Counted from the stretch's first letter, positions 11,341 through 24,246 are shown. The stretch is DNA of 64,000 nucleotides from Chaenocephalus aceratus (GCA_023974075.1 CM043799.1:7589250-7653249); one strand, 5' to 3'. Numbers and translations: made by a program. Notes: generated by a model not told the origin, from the sequence alone.

Positions 11341-12560
11341 CTACGCCCAAACTCACAGTTAGCAAAGAGCAAATCACGTATCATTTGATTACAGCTTTAC
11401 TTAACATATAAGAGCTGGCTACTTTAAAAAAAAAAAAAAAAAAGGACATTACAACTCAGCAAAAGAAGATGTTCCACATGTTTAAGTCTTATGAAAGCCT
11501 TGGATAAATTGGTGAAGCTTTATTTTTTGAATCCGCAATAACAATGCCACTTTCTGGAGGTAATTGGTACTGGTCTACCCCTGACTGTAGCCGGAGACTC
11601 CCCCAGCACGGCGGTGAATAGAATTCTGACAAACAGGCGTTCTAGTCAATCTGCCGGATTTTTGACACTGTGTCAGAGAGTCAAGCTGAGTAATCACCTC
11701 TCAAGCAGTGCGAGTTAAGATGGAGAAACAAGGAACAGGAGTGAGAAAGGCCAGCTACCATTTCCCTATCAGAGATCCAAAAAAAAAGAGTTGAGTAAAA
11801 CTTGAGAAAAGCAGAGGTGAGGAGCAAAGAGATTAGAAGACCAATTCTACCGGTTTAATTTACTATCTTTCTTATCCTGTAATGACCCTGCAGCCTCTCT
11901 TATCTCTTGCCAGATGCCTTATGTATTTAACAGCAGATAGAGCTCATCCACACAGTGTAGTGATAACAGCAGCAGAAGAAAAAAAACTACAAAAACGACT
12001 TACTTAATCTAACTCTATGGACGATAACTCTATGGACAATGACAAATGATCTTAATGCTGGAATGCTTGGAACACACAAGACAATCTGGCAACGAGACAG
12101 GGGAAGACGAGAACTATATATACTCACTAGACAGACAACACCAGGTGAAGACAATCACATCAGCGGGAAAACAGACAGGGCAGGAAATGTACTTTAGACA
12201 CATGAGGGTAGACAAGAATATCAAAATACATAACATGAAACCTAAACTAGGAACAATCTTAGCAGAGCCGTCTACGCACATCAGGCCTCTACGGAGGTTC
12301 AACACCAAAAGCACAAGTTCAACTTTGTGCAGAGCATTATTTCCAAAGGGCAGCTGTGTGAGCTTTCCACGGATGGGAAGCCAATTAGAGGGTCAGCAGT
12401 GCCCCTGCAGTCAACATTCCAAAGTGTCCTTGGGCTAGGGACTTAGCCCCAAATACTTATTTGTTATTAACGTGAATGTAAGTCTGTTAACTGTTAATAT
12501 GCTGACCTTCACATTCAAACGTATATTGTCACCGATAGGAATTAAAGGCTATTATGCAGC
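11341..12560. other. No gene recognised; contains an A18 tract
   Basis: A run of 18 A lies near 11426-11443. The longest open frame (12046-12438) shows no known motif and has an unremarkable composition. It could include the remains of DIRS flanking sequence at the left. No repeat pairs were noticed. Confidence 0.4.
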
Positions 12561-12568
12561 CCTTTTAC

Positions 12569-14759
12569 CAGGCCCGGACTGGCCATCGGGAGGACCGGGA
12601 GGTTTCATGATGGCCTGGCCTGCTAGTGGCCTGCGGATTTGGCCTGCGAACGCAACGCTGCGCAAATGTGGGTCTGACTCTGCCTCACAGAGGGTGACTG
12701 GCTGTCTACATGATGTGGCCTGCCGACATGGCCACTTTCATACAGATCATACTAATGCCCTCGATTGGTCTCTGTGTGTCATTCAAGCTTCGGGAGGGTG
12801 TGTGTTAGTGTATGTGTGGCGCGAGCGAGTGAGATAAAGCGCGCGCACCGGTTACGTGTATTGTTGTTGTTAGCATCTGGTGCTAGCTAGCTGCGCTAAC
12901 GGATATAAGGAGCTTTTTCAACAACAAGGTGGAGGAGAGTCCTCTGCTGTCAGACTGAGGGACTGATAACTACAGGTCAGGTGAGGTAAAGGACTCTGAG
13001 TCTTTAGATAGTTAACTTAGTCCAAGTTATCTCAGTGGGTCTCCAACGGTTTGGTTACCATTTATGTAAACACATATTGGGGGGAGTGATTAGTAAAATA
13101 TGCATGAATAATATAAAAAAAAACGTTAACTAGGTGAAAAAGGTAAGATAAACTATTAAACTTGTTGAGAGCTACAACTAGTCTTTGCTGCTGCCCTCAA
13201 ATGCGGCTTTCACACCAGCCGCTTTTCAGTTTCTAGCTCCGAGCGGGAGCTTTTCTGGTTCAGCTCCGGTTTCCCTTTTCAGCTCCCGCTCTGTTCACAC
13301 CGCCCACTGGCGCCCCAGAGCTGCCCCTGCTGCGTCATGACGTCACCGTTTACATCGCTGATTGCTCCCCAACGGCAGCCATTACGGCGCTCACAACAAC
13401 AACAGCGTCGGGTCGATGATCGTGTTGCTTTTAATCACACGAAGCCAGAATAAATTGAATAACGACTTCTCCAACCTTATACTTTTCTCCAGAGTGCCGT
13501 GGTTCATTGTTTATTAATGTGTTTCTGCAGCATTTACCGACCGCTGCAGTATTGGCTGCTCTTCCACGGGAGTTTATTCTCCCGTTAGCTCCCGGTTAGC
13601 TCACACTGCAGCGGCCGCTCTAAAGTATTCACTGTCCGACTCACACAAGCAGCTGATGCATATCCCAGTTCCCCTTAGCCTAAGTGAATGTGTGTCAGTC
13701 TGAATTGACACTGTTTGGTATCACAACGCTGTTATGAAAGTTTCTCTGGTATCAAACGGGTGATGTTGGCATAGCAACCGAAGCTAAACTGACTACTTGC
13801 ATCCGATAGCTGCAATAATACAAAACAACACGTCTGCCTCTCTCCACAATGATCGATAACAGTGAACGGATGGTCAAAGTAAGGTACAAATAAACAGAAT
13901 CACACGAAGCCTGGTTAGTGTTGCCTGACTTTATAAAGTGTGTTTATAGGCACTACTGCTTGTAGGCAGGCATAACAGTCGACCCATGTTCAGGGGAGGT
14001 GGGTTTTAGTTTCCTGCACGCCTCGACGTAAGAGAGACGTAAGCGACGTCGCCTCTTAGCTCCAAAGCTCTTGCCTCTGGACCGACAATTTTTTGGAGCT
14101 GGAAATGAAGCGGATTCCGGAGCTAAGAGCCGGCGCCGCTGCGGTGTGAACAGGAAAACCCGGCGCTTTTCAGGCTCTAGCTCCGAGCCGGAGCTGAAAA
14201 GGCGCTGGTGTGAAAGGGGCAAAAGAGGAGCAGGGGGGAGAGGAGGGAGACAGGTGAGGCTGGTTCAGGAGCACAGACACACTCACAACTATAAATGAAC
14301 CAAAAACAAATAAATAAACAAGTTTCAATATTTTTTCATATTGGATATGATATGTTATTGGTTATGGCCATGTTTTTATGATTTTTTAAATGTATACAGT
14401 TATGTCTCATATGGGTGTAGTCTCTTTATTTCCCCCTCAAAATGCACCAGATTGATGCATTTAAGTCCAACATTTAGAAACAAATCTTACCAGGGGAGCA
14501 TGCCCCCGGACCCCCCTATAGGATTTGAGGTCCACCCCCACTTAAAAAACGTAACCCCCTAAATAGATTTGCGCATTTTTTTTAAATAGTAACCCATGTC
14601 CATATGTTTATTTTTGGGTAGTAGATTTAGAGGGCTATCACTATGGGCAGCAACGCTGTAAAAGTTGACAAATAAATCCAGCAAAATGGCACAAAAAACT
14701 GGTAGTGGCCTGGCTGGGTATATAATTCCCTGCCTGACTTATTGTCCCAGTCCGGCCTG
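12569..14759. mobile_element. hAT-type element with 8-bp target duplication
   Basis: The left end reads CAGGCCCGGACTGG and the right end CCAGTCCGGCCTG, imperfect inverted repeats. Perfect 8-bp direct repeats CCTTTTAC flank it at 12561-12568 and 14760-14767, the hAT hallmark. No transposase was recognised, so it is non-autonomous. Near the right end it carries 'aatgcaccagattgatgcat' and 'ccaggggagcatgcccccgg', text familiar from fish hAT-like elements. A second inverted-repeat element lies inside. Confidence 0.88.
13203..14219. mobile_element. Nested ~1-kb long-TIR element (MITE-like)
   Basis: The left end 'ctttcacaccagccgctttt' and the reverse complement of the right end 'ctttcacaccagcgcctttt' align, and similarity continues further inside: 'gttcacaccgc' near 13293 against 'gcggtgtgaacag' near 14140. 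TIRs are thus ~100 bp with gaps. No coding was recognised. The target duplication is unclear (AAA on both sides is the best candidate). It lies wholly inside the 12.57-14.76 kb element. Confidence 0.75.
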
Positions 14760-17551
14760 CCTTTTACTGTAGAGAAGAATAGTGGGTTCATTTGGTTCGC
14801 CTCAGTAATATGAGCGTAAACTGCTTTTACAAAGCTAAGCATAAATGTATGATTGAAATTTGTATGAAATTTGTATGAAATAAAAAATGTATGATTGATC
14901 AATGTAGGCGAAAGTTTGTCTTTAAGTGGGTGCCCAGATTGACCACTAAAGCGCATGCAACCAATTGTTCATGCAGTTTCATGTCATAGAACAATTGGAC
15001 TTCCATGCCAAACGTAATCCTCCAAGGGCAATAACTGATAAGATTTTTTTTTTTTTTAATATTGAAGTTAGATGCATCAATCTGGTACACTTTGAGAGCA
15101 AAATGAAGAGATATATGGATACCTCTCAACATCCATATGAACAACTGTAAACAGATTTACTTTTTCTTTATGGATATAAAAGAAAGTAAAGCCTGACTCC
15201 TACTGGCGGCTGGTTAAATGACTCCTCGGCCCTGAGTACACAACCATATTTCAGCAGGAAAGGAGAGAGGGAATCCTTGTCCGGCGACACACGGCTGTCT
15301 GTTTCGCACTATTATTAAGCCACGCTAACCATTTTCGAAATGCTAACGTTATGTGATGTCTTTTCTGCTCTAGTCCTATCGCTGCGGCTGCATCTCATGA
15401 CGCATCTAGGTACGCTGGGGCCTATTTGGTTGTCCTCCGTCATGACGTGCCTCTTGCGGCTGCGTACCTCGCACTGTCGTAACCGTCATTTTTCTGAGTA
15501 CCAGGCACCACTTGCGGTACTCATACGAATTGCCGGTACCACATGTGTAACAAAAAATCAAAACACCGAGTTATACCGGCCAATTCAAGCACTGTGCAAG
15601 AACCTAATGTCAATATATGCATTTTAAACATGACACAGAAAGTTGGTCCCTTATCCATGTCATTCATGTCAGTGAATGTAGTTACTTTGGAAATTACCCT
15701 TGTATGTTTAGTCACATAAAGTTGCCTTGCCTTGAATGGAATTCACTCTAACTCTTAATATTAGAACACTTTTTATTTGGCAATATAAAAAAAAACAAGT
15801 ATAATAAAACTTTTGTGCAAAACAGATTTTAGTGCAAACGAACAACAACAACCAAAAACATTTAGGTATAAATAGGAAAACTACTTCTGAAACAATATTT
15901 ACAAAGTATTAAAAAAACAGAGTAAAAATACATAGAGAGAATCTGTGAGCTGCTTGGTCAAAAACAGGAGGGTGAGCCGCCCATGGCCTATGGCCTTCTA
16001 GCTGCTTGAGCATGCGTTATGCCATAATCTATGGCAAATTTGCATTAAGGAAAGCAAGTTCCCTCACTTTTGATGGCTTAAGGCAATTTCTCCTCTCTGA
16101 TACTATTGTCAGTCTTGGAGAATATTCTCTCTGACGGAACTGACTTTGCCGCAATGCAAAGCCTTTCAGCCATGAGCTTGGTGAACCTGGGGTATAAGTT
16201 GGCCCGACTTTCCACCACTTGGGAACCTGAGGATTTGGAAGAAGAGGCTCCTCTAGGTAGGGACTGCACCTCCATGATGGCATCTGCTGTGGGATTCCTT
16301 GTTGACACTGCACCAGCGACACAGTCATGGAAATACCCTCCAAACACTGATCCTTCTGCAGCACTGCCTGCTCCTTCGTGTTGATCTGGTTGCTGGCGGG
16401 TTCGCTGCTGCTGAGAGTGACTCTTCCTGCTGCAGTTGCTATTCTCTGGAAAGCCTCATCTGCAGCTCTGGCATCCCCGAATGCCACCTTTTTGAATCTT
16501 GGGTCAAGTGCCATAGCATCTCCAAGGGTATGGTTATATTCCATTCTGAGGAATCTACTTGCCATGTTTGCACATAGCGAGTTCCCCAAATCTGATGCTT
16601 GTTGTGTTGTTGCACTTCTCTGGTAGCTGGACTATGACTTTCTGCAGTCCTTTGCCAGCAATATTACCATTGAGGCAGTCCACGTAGCTAGTGTTACCAA
16701 CAATGATAACACTATACTATATACACTGGTATCTATATCATTTATATAATACAAATAAAATGGTCTCAAACATTTCATAATTTGTTATCTGGTATTTTTG
16801 CATGCATGCTATAGAAAGCTACAGCTGACCAACTCTAACTAATAGCACACCTTTCTGCACTGATCTCATTCTTCTTGGGACAGAGGGCCTGACTGATGCA
16901 TTTGTGATGGCCAGGGTGGAGATAATGGCATCCTGGGATTTCAGAAAACTCTTCAACATGTCATATGTAGAGTTCCATCTTGTGATGCAGTCCTGTTTGA
17001 GTCGTAGCTCTGCCATCCCCATTTGGTTTTGAGTGGCCTTCAGTTTTTCTGCACCCACTGTGCTCCTGTGAAAGTATTCCACTGCCTCTTTCAACTTTAT
17101 CCAGAATGGGTTTTAGGCCTTTAAGGGAATCTCTGGCAATCAAATTGATAGTATGTGCCAGGCATGGAAGGTGGGTCCATTTTGCTATTTGTATAGCCTT
17201 TTGTAATGTTAGCAGCATTGTCAGTTACACAGAAAACCACTTTACCTTCCACTTTCAAATATTTCCAACATTGAGAAGCTTTTTGGTCAGATAGTCTGCT
17301 GTGTGCCGTTCACTAAATTCAAAACATTCCAATAGGCAGGAGGACATCTTGAAATCTTCCAATGGAGTGGCATGTTACTCTGCCATACAGTACATGAGGT
17401 TGTAGCCCTTGATGTCCAACAGTCTACGTTTAAGCAAACTGCTGACAGTTAGACAACCTTTTCCTTCAGTGATGCTGCTTCTCTCTGATCATGTTTGTAA
17501 TTGTCTGGGATACTTTCTTCCTTGATGGAAGACTGTAGGAAGGGTTGAGAG

Positions 17552-18062
17552 TAGGGATGCTCCGATCGCCAATTTCGGGGCCGATCGCCGGAATCAGTAT
17601 CGGCCGATTACCGATTGCCGATCCGATCGAGTGGGCGGGGCCTAAATGGAAGATTTAAACATCACTTTAAATCTTCCATTTAAAGTGATGTTTAAAACTC
17701 AGTTAATGCTCATTCACTGGAGCTTCCACAAACAACAATCAACGTAATTTATTACATTCAAATTATGTACATTATTCAAGTTTACATTCACTTTGGATAA
17801 TAACATGGGAGAAATTAGCGGAAGCGCTCTCTTTTCCTCTCTCCCTCTCCCCCTCCTCTCTCCCCCCTCTCTCCCTCTCCTGACAGCCTGTCAGTATCTC
17901 ATGCAGCTCACTGATCCAGTAATGAGTGACCCGACAATGAAGAATACATATATTTATAATAACTAGTTTAGCTTGTTCCAGAGGGTAGATAAAATAGCTA
18001 AGTGTGTTAGGTCTAACTCTTACGGTACGTCCACACAGCAGCTTTTCAAAAATCTTGAAAAG

Positions 18063-18095
<33 letters not shown>

Positions 18096-18547
18096 CCCCA
18101 AACAGGCGAAAACCTACCAGTTTCCCCCACTGTCTCTGCCACCTCCCTCCATGCCTGGTTCCTCCGGTTTGTATCCCGGTAATAGTTCTGGTCGTAAAGA
18201 AACCGGGTGATTTGCTACCGTAATTTCTCGTTTGGAATATGAGGAAATGAACTGCGGTCTGGTTCTCCTGTGTGTGTGTTTCGCTGCGCTTACCGGTGCG
18301 GCGGGCGGAGCTGCAGGATTTCTGCTTCACACACACATTGCATACCACTATTTTACTGTCTTTTTCGGACACCTTAAAATAAGGCCAGACCGGTGAAGCC
18401 ATTTTGGCGAGCTTGTTTTGCCGCACACAGAGAAAAGTGTCATGTATTTTACGTCATGCGATCGGCATGTTTAGAGAGCACCGGTCGATCGGTAGAGAGT
18501 GAGTATCGGCGATCTCGATCGGTGACCGATCGATCGGAGCATCCCTA
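17552..18547. mobile_element. Nested hAT-type element, copy 1
   Basis: The ends are TAGGGATGCTCCGATCG on the left and CGATCGGAGCATCCCTA on the right, an inverted repeat of about 17 bp extended by further GATCGG words. Perfect 8-bp direct repeats GTTGAGAG flank it at 17544-17551 and 18548-18555. The interior holds an (AT)n tract at 18065-18091, an imperfect palindrome near 17645-17697 ('ggaagatttaaacatcactt' and its complement) and a - strand BED-finger exon. It splits the host hAT transposase. Confidence 0.95.
18300..18426 (-). pseudogene. BED-finger first exon carried by the nested element
   Basis: The - strand frame starts MRQNKLAKMASPVWPYFKVS then SKIVVCNVCVKQ. W-x-x-F and C-x2-C are the first half of a BED finger, and the sequence differs from that of the surrounding hAT transposase, so it belongs to the nested element itself. 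The His pair and the rest of the transposase are missing, so the element is non-autonomous. The same exon is at 23494-23620 in copy 2. Confidence 0.7.
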
Positions 18548-19329
18548 GTTGAGAGCATTGCTGTATCGCTTGAAAACGGTGTCTTCCACAATACTGAATG
18601 GCTGGAAGTCAGTTGCAATCATTTTAACAAGCTCTTCATCTATCTTACCTTGTCTCATTGGGGTTATGACAGGTGCTACACAAACTGTGGAGATGAGTCT
18701 GTTTTGTTTTAGGTATTGTGCCAGTGGTTCTATGAGAGCTTGGTGCCTGGCCAGGCACTAATGTAGGCCTAGTGGTAGTTTCAGATGATGACTGACTTGA
18801 TGTGGTCGGGGTTTCAGCAGAAGCGCCGTCTCCGTCATTATTATTGGAACCTTGTTGTCTCAGCTCGGCCACTTGCACCGTCGGATACTGTGTTTTTAAG
18901 TGACGATGAAGATTATTGGTTGACCCTGCTTTAAATGATATTTTCCTTTACAAATGGTGCACTCCGCTTTATCACTGCCTGGATTTTGTTTGAAGTGCAT
19001 CCAAATGCGGCTTGTTTTCGCGTTTGCTCATTATCCATCCGCAAAACACGTGGGACGTCTATCTGTCCTACCACTTGTTATTTCTCTTCTCGCGCGTAAT
19101 CCGTTAAGACCCACCCCATCTCACTCCTCGTGCTGAAACCTACCAATCAGAGTAGGGGCGGGTCTTCACAGAATACATTTGGAGAACAAAATCAAGCTTT
19201 TTAAGTGGATTGACAGACAGTGAGCGAGGACCAACGATTGAACGATAAAAATAACGGCTCTCAACAACTACGACTCGGCTCCCCTCGTTCGTACCAAAGA
19301 GCCGTTCAAAAGAATCGGCTCGTTCGTGA

Positions 19330-19896
19330 CCGACACATCACTAAATGGGGCCTTGTCCTTGATTTAAGATTGGGGGGAGGTGGGATGAAGGTAAGGCCAG
19401 GATGTCGATGTTACTCATTAGAAGTGGTTTAACCACCCTTTCGGGTGATCTTTTGGCCATAACCATCTGGCTGATCAGGGGAGAGGGTTGTGCTGATGGA
19501 AGAGGAATGTCTGAATGGTAGTTTGAAGTGTCACCAGAGATCTAGGGTCGTCTTCTCGTGGGATTGAGACCCTGATGGGGATCGTATTGACAGGCGTTAC
19601 CATCAGGTTAACCCTGGCTCGTGTGCTTGTGGGAGGTTTTCTGGGTGGGTTAGGACAAGATGGTGCTGGGAGTTGTAAACCTAGTTGTTCTAAATCCAGC
19701 CGAGCTAGGCTGAAAAACCTGGTCCTGGACATGTGGTAATTATATGTAATCCATTGGTTGCTACAGTCCCAAGCCCTCTCCCCATCCTCCTTGGGAGTTG
19801 TGTCAGGCCCCTCTGGAGATCTGCAGTGGCACCTCCATAATGATCGTCCAACTCTGTAGGCTTGTATGCAACCAATGGACGCATTCCCAGCCAGAA
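19330..19896 (-). pseudogene. Unidentified retroelement-like coding region, copy 1 (cut by gap)
   Basis: Same region as 24545-25200 of copy 2, truncated by the N run. Indels near 19735-19760 and 19850 break the frame present in copy 2. Confidence 0.45.
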
Positions 19897-19996
19897 NNNN
19901 NNNNNNNNNNNNNNNNNNNNNNNNNNNNNNNNNNNNNNNNNNNNNNNNNNNNNNNNNNNNNNNNNNNNNNNNNNNNNNNNNNNNNNNNNNNNNNNN
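19897..19996. other. Assembly gap, 100 N
   Basis: Exactly 100 N, the conventional placeholder for a gap of unknown size. Both flanks belong to the same duplicated 5.1-kb segment, so the true gap is probably an overlap. Confidence 0.99.
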
Positions 19997-21239
19997 AGTG
20001 GGGTTCATTTGGTTCGCCTCAGTAATATGAGCGTAAAACTGCTTTTACAAAGCTAAGCATAAATGTATGATTGAAATTTGTATGAAATTTGTATTAAATA
20101 AAAAATGTATGATTGATCAATGTAGGCGAAAGTTTGTCTTTAAGTGGGTGCCCAGATTGACCACTAAAGCGCATGCAAACCAATTGTTCATGCAGTTTCA
20201 TGTCATAGAAACATTGGACTTCCATGCCAAACGTAATCCTCCAAGGGCAATAACTGATAAGATTTTTTTTTTTTTTAATATTGAAGTTAGATGCATCAAT
20301 CTGGTACACTTTGAGAGCAAAATGAAGAGATATATGGATACCTCTCAACATCCATATGAAACAACTGTAAACAGATTTACTTTTTCTTTATGGATATAAA
20401 AGAAAGTAAAGCCTGACTCCTACTGGCGGCTGGTTAAATGACTCCTCGTCCCTGAGTACACACCATTATTTCAGCAGGAAAGGAGAGAGGGAATCCTTGT
20501 CCGGCGACAACGGCTGTCTTTTCGCACTATTATTAAGCCACGCTAACATTTTCGAAATGCTAACGTTATGTGATGTCTTTTTCTGCTCTAGTCTATCGCT
20601 GCGGCGGCATCTCATGACGCATCTAGGTACGCTGGGCATATTTGTTGTCATACGTCATGACGTGCCGCTGGCGGCTGAGTACCGGCAGCTGAGTACCGGC
20701 ATTTTTACTGAGTACGGCACCTTGCCGGTACTCAGTAAGAAGTGCCGGTACCACATGGGTAAAAAAAATCAAAACCGAGGTACCGGGCCCAATTCAAGCA
20801 CTGTGCAAGACCTAATGTCAATAATATGCATTGTAAACATGACACAAGGTGGTCCCTTATCCATGTCATTCATGTCAGTGAATGTAGTACTTTGAATTTA
20901 CCCTTTGTATGTTTTAAGTAAATAAAGTTGCCTTGCCTTGAATGGAATTCACTCAACTCTTAATATTAGAACACTTTTTATTTGGCAATATAAAAAAACA
21001 AGTATAATAAACTTTTGTGCAAAACAGATTTTAGTGCAAATCGAAAAACAACACCAAAAAACATTTAGGTATAAATAGGAAACTACTTCTGAACAATATT
21101 TAAAAAGTATTAAAAAAACAGAGTAAAAAAAATAATAGAGAAGAATCTGTGAGCTGCTTTGTCAAAAACAGGAGGGTGAGCCGCCCATGGCCTATGGCCT
21201 TCTAGCTGCTTGAGCATGCGTTATGCCATAATCTATGGC

Positions 21240-23256
21240 AAATTTGCATTAAGGAAAGCAAGTTCCCTCACTTTTGAGGGCTTAAGGCAATTTCTCCTCT
21301 CTGATACTATTTGTCCAGTCTTGGAGAATATTCTCTCTGACGGAACTGACTTTGCCGCAATGCAAAGCCTTTCAGCCATGAGCTTGGTGAACCTGGGGTA
21401 TAAGTTGGCCCGACTTTCCCACCACTTGGGAAACCTGAGGATTTTGGAAGAAGAGGCTCCTCTAGGTAAGACTGCACCTCCATGATGGCATCTGCTGTGG
21501 GATTCCTTGTTGACACTGCACCAGCGACACAGTCATGGAAATACCTCCAAACAACTGATCCTTCTGCAGCACTGCCTGCTCCTTCGTGTTGATCTGGTTG
21601 CTGGCTGGGTTCGCTGCTGCTGAGAGTGACTCTTCCTGCTGCAGTTGCTATTCTCTGGAAAGCCTCATCTGCAGCTCTGGCATCCCCGAATGCCACCTTT
21701 TTGAATCTTGGGTCAAGTGCCATAGCATCTCCAAGGGTATGGTTATATTCCATTCTGAGGAATCTACTTGCCATGTTTGCACATAGCGAGTTCCCCAAAT
21801 CTGATGCTTGTTGTGTTGTTGCACTTCTCTGGTAGCTGACTATGACTTTCTGCAGTCCCTTTGCCAGCAATATTACCATTGAGGCAGTCACGTAGCTAGT
21901 GTTACCAACAATGATACACTATACTATATACACTGGTATCTATATCATTTATATAATACAAATAAAATGGTCTCAAACATTCATAATTTGTTATCTGGTA
22001 TTTTTGCATGCATGCTATAGAAAGCTACAGCTGACCAACTCTAACTAATAGCACACCTTTCTGCACTGATCTCATTCTTCTTGGGACAGAGGGCTGACTG
22101 ATGCATTTGTGATGGCCAGGGTGGAGATAATGGCATCCTGGGATTTCAGAAAACTCTTCAACATGTCATATGTAGAGTTCCATCTTGTGATGCAGTCCTG
22201 TTTGAGTCGTAGCTCTGCCATCCCCATTTGGTTTTGAGTGGCCTTCAGTTTTTCTGCACCCACTGTGCTCCTGTGAAAGTATTCCACTGCCTCTTTCACT
22301 TTATCCAGAATGGGTTTTAGGCCTTTAAGGGAATCTCTGGCAATCAAATTGATAGTATGTGCCAGGCATGGAAGGTGGGTCCATTTGCTATTTGTATAGC
22401 CTTTGTAATGTTAGCAGCATTGTCAGTTACACAGAAAACCACTTTACCTTCCACTTTCAAATATTTTCCAACATTGAGAAGCTTTTTGGTCAGATAGTCT
22501 GCTGTGTGCCGTTCACTAAATTCAAAACATTCCAATAGGCAGGAGGACATCTTGAAATCTTCAATGGAGTGGCATGTTACTGCCATACAGTACATGAGGT
22601 TGTAGCCCTTGATGTCCAACAGTCTACGTTTAAGCAAACTGCTGACAGTTTAGACACCTTTTCCTTCAGTGATGCTGCTTCTCTCTGATACATGTTTGTA
22701 ATTGTCTGGGATACTTTCTTCCTTGATGGAAGACTGTAGGAAGGGTTGAGAGTAGGGATGCTCCGATCGCCAATTTCGGGGCCGATCGCCGGAATCAGTA
22801 TCGGCCGATACCGATTGCCGATCCGATCGAGTGGGCGGGGCCTAAATGGAAGATTTAAACATCACTTTAAATCTTCCATTTAAAGTGATGTTTAAAACTC
22901 AGTTAATGCTCATTCACTGGAGCTTCCACAAACAACAATCAACGTAATTATTACATTCAAATTATGTACATTATTCAAGTTTACATTCACTTTGGATAAT
23001 AACATGGGAGAAATTAGCGGAAGCGCTCTCTTTTCCTCTCTCCCTCTCCCCTCTCTCCCCCCTCTCTCCCTCTCCTGACAGCCTGTCAGTATCTCATGCA
23101 GCTCACTGATCCAGTAATGAGTGACCCGACAATGAAGAATACATATATTTATAATAACTAGTTTAGCTTGTTCCAGAGGTAGATAAAATAGCTAAGTGTG
23201 TTAGGTCTAACTCTTACGGTACGTCCACACAGCAGCTTTTCAAAAATCTTGAAAAG

Positions 23257-23289
<33 letters not shown>

Positions 23290-24246
23290 CCCCAAACAGG
23301 CGAAAACCTACCAGTTTCCCCCACTGTCTCTGCCACCTCCCTCCATGCCTGGTTCCTCCGGTTTGTATCCCGGTAATAGTTCTGGTCGTAAAGAACCGGG
23401 TGATTTGCTACCGTAATTTCTCGTTTGGAATATGAGGAAATGAACTGCGGTCTGGTTCTCCCTGTGTGTGTGTTTCGCTGCGCTTACCGGTGCGGCGGGC
23501 GGAGCTGCAGGATTTCTGCTTCACACACACATTGCATACCACTATTTTACTGTCTTTTTCGGACACCTTAAAATAATGCCAGACCGGTGAAGCCATTTTG
23601 GCGAGCTTGTTTTGCCGCACACAGAGAAAAGTGTCATGTATTTTACGTCATGCGATCGGCATGTTTAGAGAGCACCGGTCGATCGGTAGAGAGTGAGTAT
23701 CGGCCGATCTCGATCGGTGACCGATCGATCGGAGCATCCCTAGTTGAGAGCATTGCTGTATCGCTTGAAAACGGTGTCTTCCACAATACTGAATGGCTGG
23801 AAGTCAGTTGCAATCATTTTAACAAGCTCTTCATCTATCTTACCTTGTCTCATTGGGGTTATGACAGGTGCTACACAACTGTGGAGATGAGTCTGTTTTG
23901 TTTTAGGTATTGTGCCAGTGGTTCTATGAGAGCTTGGTGCCTGGCCAGGCACTAATGTAGGCCTAGTGGTAGTTTCAGATGATGACTGACTTGATGTGGT
24001 CGGGGTTTCAGCAGAAGCGCCGTCTCCGTCATTATTATTGGAACCTTGTTGTCTCAGCTCGGCCACTTGCACCGTCGGATACTGTGTTTTTAAGTGACGA
24101 TGAAGATTATTGGTTGACCCTGCTTTAAATGATATTTTTCCTTTACAAATGGTGCACTCCGCTTTATCACTGCCTGGATTTTGTTTGAAGTGCATCCAAA
24201 TGCGGCTTTGTTTTCGCGTTTGGCTCATTATCCATCCGCAAAACAC
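21240..24246 (-). pseudogene. hAT transposase (ZBED-like), copy 2, split by nested element
   Basis: The N-terminal frame (24246-23751) is open for about 168 codons: SRIWMHFKQNPGSDKAECTI then CKGKISFKAGSTNNLHRHLK (BED finger with W-x-x-F, C-x2-C, NNLHRHL), a Ser/Thr/Gln-rich linker and IDEELVKMIATDFQPFSIVE. The nested element follows at 22753-23742. The frame resumes at 22740 with SRQLTVSSL-like sequence (stop/indel), FCVTDNAANITKAIQIA, CITRWNSTYDMLKSFLKSQD (to 22072), then NSLCANMASRFLRMEYNHTL and ALDPRFKKVAFGDARA (21790-21650), and the dimerisation segment near 21420-21330. On the - strand a GT...AG interval at 22056-21896 (161 bp) separates the catalytic exon from the C-terminal exon and is a plausible intron. 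The right-hand terminus is likely near 24535, ending in 'cgtgaccgacacatcact'; the left terminus was not found. Confidence 0.88.
22753..23742. mobile_element. Nested hAT-type element, copy 2
   Basis: Same element as 17552-18547, with identical ends and the same flanking 8-bp duplication GTTGAGAG at 22745-22752 and 23743-23750. It lacks a short CT-rich stretch relative to copy 1 (near 23045). Confidence 0.95.

Larger units (their letters stand above)
16030..19040 (-). pseudogene. hAT transposase (ZBED-like), copy 1, disrupted
   Basis: Reading down the - strand: BED-finger N-terminal region (about 19040-18580, frame broken), a nested element at 17552-18547, then the catalytic region with LPCLAHTINLIARDSL (about 17170-17120), FHRSTVGAEKLKATQNQMG and CITRWNSTYDML (about 17070-16960), then ALDPRFKKVAFGD (about 16510) and the C-terminal dimerisation segment LYPRFTKLMAERLCIAAKSV PSERIFSKT (about 16200-16115). 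These are standard hAT landmarks. Indels relative to copy 2 break the frame repeatedly. The same locus is read more cleanly in copy 2. Confidence 0.85.
14781..19896. repeat. 5.1-kb segment, copy 1 (left of gap)
   Basis: Matches 19997-25096 end to end in the same orientation with about 5116 against 5100 bases. Differences are mostly single-base indels, many in homopolymers, plus a few short local rearrangements near 15480-15580. Copy 1 stops exactly at the N run with 'cattcccagccagaa', which copy 2 continues without a break. It is best explained as overlapping contig ends that were not merged. Confidence 0.93.

Noticed and set aside
14899..15144. 81-codon - strand frame repeated at 20094-20351
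   Set aside because: The repetition reflects the duplicated contig ends, not conservation; no domain is visible.
19475..20056. Open frames running through the N gap
   Set aside because: They contain the 100 unknown bases and have no meaning.
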